NCBI GenBank assembly: GCA_029817715.1
Contig: JARUPY010000049.1
Location: 310,001-374,000, forward strand
Reading direction: 5' to 3'
Source: Melastoma dodecandrum
Taxonomy: Eukaryota; Streptophyta; Magnoliopsida; Myrtales; Melastomataceae
DNA length: 64,000 nt
How positions within the stretch are numbered: position 1 is the stretch's first letter; the number at the start of each line of letters is the position of its first letter. The translations under genes and the position numbers were made by a program. The notes beneath the pieces are model-generated. The model did no database searches and was not told the DNA's origin. It saw only the letters and a list, made by a program, of their open reading frames with translations. This document shows positions 22,699 to 32,820 of this stretch, piece by piece.

Positions 22699-23000
22699 GG
22701 TAGTGGAAATACCTTTGTTAAAAAATAAAATATAAAACATGACACGAACTTTATGATGCAATGGTATCAGAGCGAACTCATCATCCCCGATTCTTCCTCG
22801 AACCTCTCCTCGAAGCTACCATTTACCTAAATGGATTCAGCTGTTGAACATGCTGCTGATTCGCACCATTAACATCAACACACTCGTAATTCATAAAAGT
22901 AAATTTTCTGAGCATGACACCACTCATCATCCTCCTTCCATCCTGATGACAGGCAACCACGCTTGTTCCCCATGACGGGTTCCTGAAATGATGTGGAGCC
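22699..23000. pseudogene. bZIP-derived fragment, copy A, with retroelement-type PBS
   Basis: The first about 85 bp (GGTAGTGGAAATACC through AAAATATAAAACATGACAC) are shared with copies B and C. They are followed by TGGTATCAGAGC at 22762-22773, the classic primer-binding site complementary to initiator tRNA-Met. From about 22786 the sequence resembles the bZIP coding region at 20690-21050 in the same orientation. Read on the minus strand it gives FMNYECVDVNGANQQHVQQLNPF against FMNYNVSGANQPQVQQLNPF in the intact gene. It then continues through the SEITLAE and HHLGGG region, with deletions. The extra ECVD implies that the source was a paralogue, not the neighbour itself. It is not translatable as a bZIP. 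Confidence 0.65.
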
Positions 23001-23354
23001 GCTGTAGCGGTCAGTTTACAATGTTACTTCATTTTTTTTCTTTTTTCTAAAGTTATTAGATTCCTCGAAGCATCATAGAGGTCAATTACTTGGTAGGTAT
23101 ACGTTTATTTAAGAATAAAATAACTTTTTGTTTTTTGTTTTTGTTTTTCTTGGTGGTGTTAGCAAACATTAATTCTTTTGTCTGATACTTTTTAAATTTT
23201 TTTAAGACACATCACGGGATTTGTTATCTCATCATCAGCAACTCCAAAATCTTTTGCTGGGGATGGTGGTAGTGCTCGTGTTTTTTTATGCTATTCAATT
23301 ATTTTAAAACATAACACGATCTTTTAAAATAAATAAAACGGGGACACGAACTGG

Positions 23355-23552
23355 GGTAGTGGAGATACCTTTGTTAAAAAATAAAATATAAAACATGACA
23401 CGAACTTGATGCAATGGTATCAGAGCGAACGCATCATCCCCTATTCTTACTTGAACCTCACCTCGAAGCTACCATCTACCTAAATGGATTCAACTATTGA
23501 ACATGTTGCTGATTCGCACCATTAACATCAACACACTCGTAATTCATAAAAC
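23355..23552. repeat. bZIP-derived fragment, copy B (left arm of inverted repeat)
   Basis: Same order as copy A: shared A/T-rich block, PBS-like TGGTATCAGAGC at 23415-23426, then the bZIP-like AAGCTACCATCTACC and the VQQLNPF-coding segment. It ends at AATTCATAAAAC. About 155 bp of it (23355-23509) recurs inverted as copy C after a spacer of about 50 bp. Confidence 0.65.
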
Positions 23553-23560
23553 TATTGTAG

Positions 23561-23713
23561 GGCAGCAGGTTCAACAGTTGAATCCATTTAGGTAGATGGT
23601 AGCTTCGAGGTGAGGTTCGAGGGAGAATCAGGGATGGTGAGTTTGCTCTGAAACCATTGCATCATGTCATGTTTTATATTTTATTTTTTTTAACAAGGTA
23701 TCTCCATTACTCC
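23561..23713. repeat. bZIP-derived fragment, copy C (right arm of inverted repeat)
   Basis: Reverse complement of copy B from the VQQLNPF segment back to GGAGATACC. By eye the arms agree at close to 90% of positions. The PBS-like motif is at 23645-23656 with one change (TGGTTTCAGAGC). With copy B it could fold into a hairpin with a stem of about 150 bp. Confidence 0.65.
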
Positions 23714-24045
23714 AGTTATTTCTAAAATTCAAACAAAATAAAATAAATAAAATTTAAAAAATAATAATAAAGTAGACCCACTTTTAATATCATGAGTTGG
23801 TAATGGGCATGTGGCGGATTCAATTTTATGCTATTCGATTGAGTAGTGTTTTGTCTTCCATTTGAATATTAAATTTTATTGATTATGTGATAATTAAAAT
23901 TGGGATTTTTGTTTAATGTTTTGCAACCACATTTCATGCAACCCGAAATCATTTTATCGTTTCAAGGTGCAATAAAAAGATAGTCTAGAAAGTAATTCTA
24001 CTCACATTATATTGGAGCTTTTACCTCATCATTAGTATTTGCAGA

Positions 24046-24126
24046 CCCCCGAGAGGAGATGAAGGTTGTCAGGCTGCTTACGAGCTGCTCGTGGATGAAG
24101 AGAAGCGGAGGCAATATGATTTGGAT
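24046..24126 (+). pseudogene. DnaJ (J-domain) relic
   Basis: One reading frame gives AAYELLVDEEKRRQYDLDN, which matches the end of a J domain (helix III-IV, usual AYEVLSDPEKRRxYD). The upstream HPD motif and helix II are absent and the frame runs into a tRNA-Trp fragment. This is a broken piece of a J-domain gene, or possibly one exon of it, with nothing else of the gene recognisable nearby. Confidence 0.5.
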
Positions 24127-24135
24127 AACAGGGCA

Positions 24136-24183
24136 CAATCTTCTGATCTGGAGTCAGATGCTCTACCATTGCGCCACGGATCC
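24136..24183 (-). pseudogene. Truncated tRNA-Trp(CCA)
   Basis: On the minus strand the first about 45 nt read as the 5' part of plant nuclear tRNA-Trp: acceptor GGATCCG, D arm TGGCGCAATGGTAGAGC, anticodon arm CTGACTCCAGATCAG with CCA anticodon. After the variable loop the sequence departs: there is no TTCGA T-loop and no 3' acceptor strand, so it cannot fold as a tRNA. Confidence 0.75.
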
Positions 24184-25517
24184 ACTCTTGCTTCTCAGAG
24201 AAATAAATATAATCAGATTCTAAAATATTGGCCCATTAAAAATTGGACTTTGGATTTAGGGCATTCCTAAGTGCAACAACGTTATTGTTCTTTTGCGTAA
24301 TTTCAGACCCATTTGAGAGCGCAGAAAAGAAAGCAAAAGGAAATAGAAAAGCTCACGATGAGCAGCTAGGGGGCTCAGAACACAAGGCTTTAGAGGATGT
24401 TCACGGCTATTAATAAGTTCTGAGAATACAAAAACGGCTGTGTGGCTATCTATTGTTTGGAAATAGTAGTAGTAATTGTATTAGTACAACATATATTAAT
24501 TTTAGACTTCTATTAGTACAACCTAATTTTCTTTTTTCCAATGTGGCCCACTATTTATTCCCCCCTGTCGTTTGGTTATTATCTGGTCTTTTGAAAATTC
24601 ACCATCATTAAAGTAAAATAAAAAAAATGTCAGCAACAAAGAAATAAAGAAAGCGATTGGCTCCCAAATTCCCATTTGGAGATGTCTTCATTCCTCACTG
24701 ACAATTTCCTGCTTCCTCGCAAACTTTTCGTACTAGTAACCCAATAGAGAAAATAAAGAGCTGATCAAAAAACGGGAAAAGAGGAAATAGGGGCTATTCT
24801 TTTTAAATAAAAAATTTTGCAAGAAACAAAGCCTCCAATTTAGCACACAATTGGCCTCCATTTTGTTCCTCCTTTCTCGTTCATGTTTTTACTGCAGACT
24901 TCCTCTAGCTCTCTCTCTCTCTCTCTAGGGGTGTTTTATTTTGTTCTTATTTTGGCATCTAGTAGGCATCTACATAATAATGTGGCCTAACTTGTTTATG
25001 CAGGGGGTGGCATTGGTACAAACACAGTAAAAAGATGTTCATGCATGGAAAAGTAGGGGATGTCTTCCCCTTCTCGATTATCTCTTTTGTGGGTGGAGGT
25101 GATTCAATTATTGATGACAATCACCAATGGCATCTCGCTTTATTTTTTATTTTACTTCCTTTTCATTTCCTCTGTGGATGAGTTTTTTTGTTTGTGTCCT
25201 CAATGGAACGAACTATGTTTGGTTTGGTTTGGTCCGGTCTCTGGTCCGGTCTGTTTGTCCGCTTCAAATGTACCAAAATCAAAGATTTGAGAAGCCCACA
25301 ATATCTTCGTAAGCCCATCATCCATTTGGAGAAAATTCATTGAATCACCTTAGTTTTTTTTTTTTTTTACTCAATAGTCGAACTAAAACTAAACACGCAA
25401 CTACTCCACATCACACAATTCCGGGGCTCCATCGCGACCCGTGCTTTCAACGCCGTACCGAACGTGGGGTCGTGTCCACGGTTGCATCGAATATGATTAA
25501 ATTTTTCATTTTGTTTG

Positions 25518-25541
25518 TAGTAGTAGTAGTAGTAGTAGTAG
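25518..25541. repeat. (TAG)8 microsatellite
   Basis: Eight perfect tandem TAG units in non-coding DNA. Confidence 0.9.
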
Positions 25542-25900
25542 TGGTTCTGGGGTGGAATAATAAGTGAGAAGGGGTTGATTGGGGGAGTCAATCAATGAGA
25601 CAGGTGAAATGTTTTCATGGGGGTGGTGGTGGTGGTGGGGCGATTGGACGAATGGTGTGTTTTTGGTGGTAGGGTACAAAAATTATTACGTGACGTTGGA
25701 ACAAATGAGAGCTCGTGAGATGGTGATGTCGTTATTTCAAATAAAATTCTTTGGGACTAATAAATGACCACACACGCACACGCCATCACCACCACAACTA
25801 CAACTACAATAACCGATAATAATAATAATTGTAGTAGAAGCCCCTCTAGTTCGTGCAATCCATCGCTTTCGAGACTTCTTAAGAGTTCCTTGGTTCCTTT

Positions 25901-25918
25901 GAGAGAGAGAGAGAGAGA
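25901..25918. repeat. (GA)9 microsatellite
   Basis: Perfect GA dinucleotide run in non-coding DNA. Confidence 0.85.
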
Positions 25919-28412
25919 AGAGATGGAGATTTTCCTCGTCGGTTGTCTCAATACATGAGAAGCACACGTACACGTTTTCCAATGCTTTTGACCCAAAAAT
26001 GGGACCCCCCCCCCTCCCTCCCGTAGAAGAAGTAAAGAACGAATGAATATGGACGATTCAAATTTCTTCTTACCATTTCTTTCTTCGTGTGTTAAAGATT
26101 GGTCGCTTTCTTATCACCACCCCTCCCCCCCTCTGCCAAACGACAAGTGTGTATTTAGGATATCATGAATTTTATTCACAAATGGAGTGTTCAAGCCACT
26201 CAACAACTACACCTTCCGGGAGAGCGAAGTATTTGTTTGTTTGTATCCACAAACCTCATTGTCACTTGTCCAACTACACTTTCCTCCGACGTTACTTCCT
26301 TGCGTTGCGATCTGATCCGACGAGGGTGAGAAACGTTGATATGAGAGTACTTGTCCGTTGTTGCTTCGAAATAAGTATGTAGCCATCCACGAAGTTCAGG
26401 TTTCAATAACATTAGACTACGATTCCGATGGGATCCGAAAGATGACTGACTATAAGTAGTACCAGATGATCTGGGTAGTTGGTAAATCTACGTATGAGCA
26501 ACTATAGATGTCATGCATCAATGGAGTTACATCCACCAACTTTGACAGGGATAACATGATAATAGTTAGGATGAATGCCCGGTGCACCCCCCCACTTTCA
26601 CGCAAATAGTGAGTAGGAGAGTGTCCACGAGAAGCAACTTCCATTCGGGCAAAGAAATTAAAAAGACGAGAAAAAGTGCAGAGGAAGAAGCAAAGCGTTT
26701 GGTCTATATCAACATCCTAATTATGAAAAAGTTGGCCCTAACTCCCCCTCCCACCCCAACCTCTCCGAAAAGCAATTCCTACTTTACTATTGTTGTAACT
26801 CGATATGATACAATTTTAACTAATTATTGAATGTGTTCTCTTCCTGACAATTCGACTTCATGACATATATTATAATAATTAGTATATGATTTTGTCGTAG
26901 GAGAGATTCAAACCCCTCCCTAATTTCAAACAAAGGGAGAAGTAGTAGTAAAGCACTTTGCCTTTCCATTTGCTATTGGTTGTAACAATCTGGGTGAAGT
27001 GTGAGCTGGCTTCTAAACTTCGTACTAATTTGGAATGAGAGCAAGTAGTTGGCTCGAAAAGCCATTTTGTGTGGGGAGAAAAAAAAGAGATGAATAAATT
27101 GAAACACGTGGGTTTTTCCTCTCCTCGCTGTTGCAAGGACATAAAAACCCTTTCAAAAATTATAAAAGAAGAACAACGATTGTGGGGTGCATGATGACGT
27201 TAATTTTCATGAGATACTTAAGTCTTTTTGATCGGCATGTTTGGCATTTCATCGTAGTTTATATTCAATGCTGTATGTATTTCGAAAACACCTCGTGTCC
27301 TGATGATTGACGCCCACCACCATATCACTAAATCTGGAGAAGGGACATGGTCAAGCAATCTCTTTGCTAGAACCACTGGAATTGGAATCTTGAAAGAGTA
27401 GTGGAATGAATGGGAGTGGAGGAATCGTAGAAAGAGCATTTTAGGAAGAACTTACATAGTTGGTGTGTCTCATTTTTTTCATTTTTGGACTTCATTTATT
27501 CCTCATTTGTAATCATTTGCATTCCTCGCACTTTCTTCCCAAGTTGCCAAACACTTTATCATCATCTCTCCCCCCTCCCCCCTCCCCCTCCTCTCCACTC
27601 CATTCATCCATCTTACTTTTGTCATTGTGTAGACTAAGTGTCGATGATTTGTACGCATACTATGGAACTTTTCCTTTAATAATTAATCTACAATTAAACC
27701 GAAATATGTAGGTTTTGTATCCGAATATTTGTGCAAATTCGGCAAGTTAGGATCACGGACAAAACCCAAAACAGTTTTGAGAAACGAAAAAGGGGATTGC
27801 TTGCTTTAAATTATTTGAAATGGATCAATCACGGCATTCATGGATGTTGAAGTTTTAAGAGTAATCGGGGGATGTGATGTCTCAACTAAATAAATATATA
27901 TACATATATATAAATCAGAATCTCATTTTTTTTTCTTTTTCTGCCCAACTAATCGTCCTTCTTTCGAGCCCCACTAAAATTTGACTGTCTTCCATAATCT
28001 TGTAATAAATTTCAATGTGTCCGACCTTAAGTACACCTTGAATAATGTAGCCGAAATTCGGCAATCTAAAGTCTTCTTAAGTACACCGATTATCTTCTAG
28101 GGTTTTGAATGATACTATTGTAGTTCAGTTAATTAGTGTGGTGGGAGGTTTTTCGTACTTGTCTTGAAAATGGGGAGGAGGAAAGGAAACCAAAAAAGTA
28201 ATCAAAGAGGCAAAATCCCATCATCTCAACACAAGTGGATCATAATTAGTGGGTGTGATGGGGGAAACCAGAAGAAGAAGACGACATTGTCCATGAATTA
28301 GAGGGCTAAAGTGGAATGGGATGGATTCAGAGGAAACCAACACATCTGATAGTTAGGGTGAGAGCCCCCTAAATCAAAGACACTAGGCGTGCTAATCGAT
28401 GTCATATTGCAA

Positions 28413-28442
28413 CCCCCCCCCCCCCCAAAAAAAAAAAAAAAA
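28413..28442. repeat. C14-A16 homopolymer junction
   Basis: Fourteen C directly followed by sixteen A. Unusual in composition; either a slippage-prone tract, a relic of a poly-A insertion, or a sequencing artefact. Confidence 0.7.
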
Positions 28443-29861
28443 TTTTCCCTCGAAGTCATTAATCCTATATGTATATATATGAAGTCATCCATTTGATCAT
28501 ACTTAAGTATTCAATAAGATGGGGTTGTGAAAATGTAAAAAAAAAAAGAAAAAGAAGCCAACCTCACTTTCCGAGGGAAATCTTTCAAAGACCGACATCC
28601 CTCCTCATCTTTTCGAAGTGTTGTGTCCCATTCTTCGAAAACCCACGACCACCCCCTCCTCCTCATCATCATCATCTCTAAACTCCACCACCAAACCTCA
28701 CAATAAATTAATCGGATTTTATTTCTCGGTCCCCCAACCCCCAAATCTAAACAATACATAAAAAAAATTTAAAAATCTAGGCTTAGAATTATGACACCCC
28801 ATCCAATCCCCTTTTTCATTATTATGTTTAATTGCATGCTTAAATTCTTTATATGTAAAAAAAAAAAGAATTTCTTTCTCACTTTGAGTTGTGTTAAATA
28901 ATTTTAATCGATTCTCTTTAGAGGGAGAAAAAATATTAGTGCGGTACTTGTAGTAAGTTAACAATTTATTAAGGCATATGTTACTGTGTGGGGCTTGATT
29001 GAATAATCTTGGGAATCAATCATTGAAAATCCATTTGGGGAGTGCAATGAAATTTTTTTTTTTTGGGGGTCCCATTTCACACTAAATTTAAGATCCTTTA
29101 TGTAAAATATATTACTGTCTATTCTTAACAACGGCCGATGGGGTCATATTAGTATATATAACACTTGGCACGACAAGAATTTTTTTTTTTGTCTTGTAAA
29201 TAATTCATCGAAATTTTGATTATTCAACTTACACTTTTTATATTATATATAATATATGTAGGAGAATCTCATCATTCCGAATTGGAAGGAAGTCATTCAT
29301 TCATCGGCTTTTGGGACAGAAAAGAAATAAATTTAGGATAAAGTAAAAAATAGTTCTTTTTTTTTGGGAAAAAAAGGAAGAAGGAGAAGAACAAAACAAA
29401 ATCACAAACTTCAATGAGAATAATAGAAGGGAATTAAAAGGAACAGAAAGTCAGTTGCTCGAGGAGGCTGATAGAGAGAAAAAAAAAAAAGTTACTTTGT
29501 TTTTTCAAAAAGAAGGGGTGGGACTTTCGCTCAAATCGATAATTTAATTTAATTCATCAAATATAATGTGGGTCCTTGAAAATAAAACCATGTAAGATTT
29601 GATTAGTCTCATTTCCCGGGGGAGCTTCAAACCAAATCACATGAATTAATCACACACACTAATGCAAATGTTATTCAATTGGGTGGGAAGAAAGAAGAAG
29701 TGTATGTCCCTCCTCTCCCTCTTCAAAAAGAGATGTATATAGTCCGAGTTTTGGGATTAATAGAAAGGATACACAAAGCAACTTTTGGCTCCCTCCATCG
29801 TCTATCATCATCAACACCCAATACCAACACCAACACCCTTCACGAGAGAGAATTTCTCGTA

Positions 29862-29869
29862 TATAAATA
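29862..29869 (+). promoter_or_regulatory. TATA box of BPS1-like gene
   Basis: TATAAATA about 165 bp upstream of the ATG at 30034, in a suitable position for a leader of about 135 nt. Confidence 0.6.
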
Positions 29870-30033
29870 CATCCTCCCAAAGCCAGCCAACCAACCTCCC
29901 CATTCTGATTTTCTTACACGCTCACCTCCGTCCCTTCCTTCCCAATAAATATTTTTCTTAGAGTAATCCAAATCCCCATTTCTGTTTACATCCATTTGTT
30001 TTTGTTTTGGTGGTGGTGGTGGTGGAGTTATTA

Positions 30034-31120
30034 ATGGATCCATCCTCCACCGGCTCTGTCAACGGATTCTTTAACTTCCTCACTCGCGGCCTGGATGACC
30101 TTGACAGCTCCTACGACAGCATCGACGACGAAGCTGGCCTCATGTCGTTGGCCTTCCTTCACCGCGTCCTCTCCCTGCTCAGGTCCTTCCACGCCAACCT
30201 CATCCTCTTGGTCCAGAGGCTTCGTCTTCCTGTCGGAGACAAATGGCTTGACGAGTACATGGATGAGAGTTCCAAGCTCTGGGACGCCTGTCAGGTTATC
30301 AAGTCCGGGATCTCCAACATCGAGAGCTTCGTCTCTTCTGGCATCGACGCTGCCTCCCTTGTCGACGGCAGAAGGCGCCTCACCCCCCATGTGTCCCGCC
30401 AGGTAAGGATATATATAGGCCATGGCCATGAACAGACTTGGTTGGTTCTCCCCCCACCCCCCTCCACAAAAAAAAAATGTCTGCTGAATTTTGTTGTTTA
30501 AACGATTCGGAGGGCAGTTGATGAGGGCTATGTCAAGGTGCGGGAGGGAGGCGTTCGCGGCGGAGGAAGAGAACCGGTCCCTGATGGAGTCAAGGATTGA
30601 GCCGATGTCCCTCCGGTTTGACACGCTGGTCCAGGTGGAGTCGAGGCTGAACGCGTTCCACGGGTTCCGTGGCGTACTCCATGCAATGCGGAAGGTGAGT
30701 TCGTTCCTACTGACGATCCTCCTGTGGGGACTGGTGTATTGCTTCCCTGGACGGTGCCACAGCCCGGAGGCCGTAGCACCACGAGGGGGTTACGGGTACG
30801 GGGGTCATGTTCTCGGCTCGGGCTGGATGAGGCTGCAACAGAGGGTGAGGGAAGAAGTGGGAGGAGGTGGAGTGATGGCCAATGAGTACAGGAAGGCCAA
30901 GATGGAGATGGAGCAGCTGAAGGGGGAGCTGGAGAGGGTCTGTTACGGGGACTGCGATGGATCCGGGGGAGACGGGATCGGGGAGACTGCAGAGAGGATG
31001 AGAGGGTGGATGTTGGGATTGAAGGTCGGGACAGAGAACATGGTGGTGCAGCTGGATGATTTCCTTGAGGAGATTGCCGAAGGGAGGAAGAAGCTCTTGG
31101 ACTTCTGCAGCCACAGGTAA
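30034..31120 (+). CDS. BYPASS1-like protein (At1g22030/At1g77855 type)
   Basis: Two exons, 30034-30402 and 30518-31120, joined in phase 0, give 323 residues. Blocks typical of the small plant BPS1-like family are present: [84 protein letters not shown], a hydrophobic stretch [15 protein letters not shown] at about residues 195-210, LQQRVREE, and the ending [23 protein letters not shown]. The family is related to BYPASS1, which restrains production of a root-derived mobile signal; the biochemical activity is unknown. The ATG follows a GGT repeat and is the only suitable start. An ORF in the opposite strand across the same region is a shadow. It converges on the SHMT gene, next to which its Arabidopsis relative also lies (from memory). 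Confidence 0.9.
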
Positions 31121-32820
31121 AAAAAAAAAAGAACAAAAGAAGGAATGGAATCAAAGGAAGAAGAACAAGAAACAACGCCGCCCCCACCTCCATCACGATC
31201 ATCATCGCCATCACCTGCCCCTCCCCAAATCACTTGCTAATGAATTTTTTGACAGGATTAGGGAAATGGGTTTTGCTTTTTTCTTCTGAAGTTTTAGAGG
31301 GTTAAAATTATGCAGTTTGTAGATGATGGCTTTAGCTTAGGCTTTGACCCTCCTCTACCCCAATCCTCAAAAAAGAAGAAAAAAAAAAAGAGATTTGGGG
31401 GAGGGGGGAATCTCAATGTCAAATCTTTCTATCTTCTTCTTCTTTTTACTTATAAGTGGTGGTGTTGGGGGAGTTTCCTTAACTTTGTTTCTCTGATGGG
31501 AACCAAAGAGGGACTTTTTAGTTGAATGCAGTTGTCAAATTGTTCAGACAGAATCAGAGAGGAGTAAGGCAACAAAAAAGAAGGGGGAGGGGAGGGAGGG
31601 CGAGAGGGGCAGCAAGCAAAGCAGCTTTTTTGTTGTTTGCTGTTAACCCTCCAAAAATGCAGAGTGAGTGAGAGTGAGAGTGAGAGCGAGGTTTCAACCG
31701 CAGTTAAAAAAAACTGCAGAAAAGTTTTTCTCATCAGTTTTTTGTTTAAATGAAAGCATGTATTGGCCATCCCTTCATATTCTTACAGTAACTACAGCTA
31801 AAAGCAAAAAGTGACCGACATGGTTTACGGTTTCTGGGTTCTGCTGAGTGTTCGGAACTGTTGAAAAAGAAAAAGAACTTTTCCCTTTTGTTTGTTGTAA
31901 CGAAGGTGTGATACGGAGGGTGTCTCATGGGTAGGAAGGAAGTAGTCTGTAGCCAGTCAGGATATAATGAGTAGGTGTGGGTGGAGGAGGGGAGTGAGAG
32001 CTGTAAAAAGAATAGAATGATGAAAAGTTTGGGAGGGAGAGGGGGAGAGAAAAGCTAAAAACTTGATAGGATTGTGAGTGAGAGGATTGGTGAAGAGAAT
32101 CCTATAGTTTACTAAAAAAGTATACTCTTTTGTGTTTTGGGTTTTCTGGTTTTTAAATGTTTGCAGTCTGAAGATTCAAGCAAAGCAGTTGCTGTCATTC
32201 TGCAACAAAACTTTGACGGCTATTGGTTTTTTGAAGGACAACTAACTAAAGGCCCTAAATTTCATTCATGTTCAATCAGAATCAATCCTCCAAAAGACAT
32301 TTTAGCCTGGGGATGAAACCAGTTAACATTAACTACTACTCACTTTCATTTAAAGAAATTTTCAGCAGCAGCAGCAGCAGCAGAAGAAGGCAGAATTTTT
32401 CATCCCAAAAGTTGGGGTTTTTTTAGTGAGACGGCAAGAAAGGTATGAAGGGTCACTTTCTTTCCCCCAACCACCCGGAAGCTCTCTACATAAACCCAAC
32501 CAGTAACCATCCATCCATTCATGCTTTTCATCCCTTTCCCCCTGTTCTTAATTGAAAAACACACCCCCAAGTAAACTCATGTAAACAACGCGGCAGGCGT
32601 GTGCCGGAGGAACAGGAGTCGGTTATCCCAAAAACTCCAACATCAGAGGAAGTGTGTGTGATTCCAAGCACCTCTGGCAAGGTTTTTACTTCAGGGATCC
32701 TATCTGTGCAGAGATGGGTTTCTGTACAAAAATGAGGGGACTAATAGTGTCCTGAGATAATAGTGGCACTACTGGAGGGGAAGGGAGGGGGCTTTGTACA
32801 AACGCCGATGTAAACCATCA
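31121..32820. other. Convergent 3' region with CAG repeat
   Basis: Between the BPS1-like stop (+) and the SHMT stop (-). It contains purine-rich runs (31118-31180, 31370-31410, 31580-31610), AG-rich GTGAGA repeats near 31660-31690, and (CAG)7 at 32363-32383. No gene is seen. Both 3' UTRs are expected here. Confidence 0.5.
32363..32383. repeat. (CAG)7 microsatellite
   Basis: Seven perfect CAG units, followed by AAG units; non-coding. Confidence 0.9.

Larger units (their letters stand above)
24200..29860. other. Long intergenic region, simple repeats only
   Basis: About 5.6 kb without a gene I can support. It is A/T-rich with many short low-complexity tracts: CT repeat near 24906-24927, (TAG)8 at 25518-25541, (GGT)n at 25622-25638, (GA)9 at 25901-25918, TA-rich runs near 27893-27912, TCA repeats near 28656-28676, and C14 followed by A16 at 28413-28442. 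Open frames here are short, mutually overlapping and low-complexity. The right end is the promoter side of the BPS1-like gene. Confidence 0.5.

Noticed and set aside
22699..23713. Intact LTR retrotransposon
   Set aside because: Only a primer-binding-site motif and a short shared block are visible; no paired LTRs, gag or pol.
24136..24183. Functional tRNA-Trp or tRNA-derived SINE
   Set aside because: No T arm or 3' acceptor strand; also no SINE body or poly-A tail after the tRNA part.
30528..31214. Long minus-strand ORF across the BPS1-like second exon
   Set aside because: Antisense shadow of a GC-rich coding exon; low-complexity Ser/Pro content.
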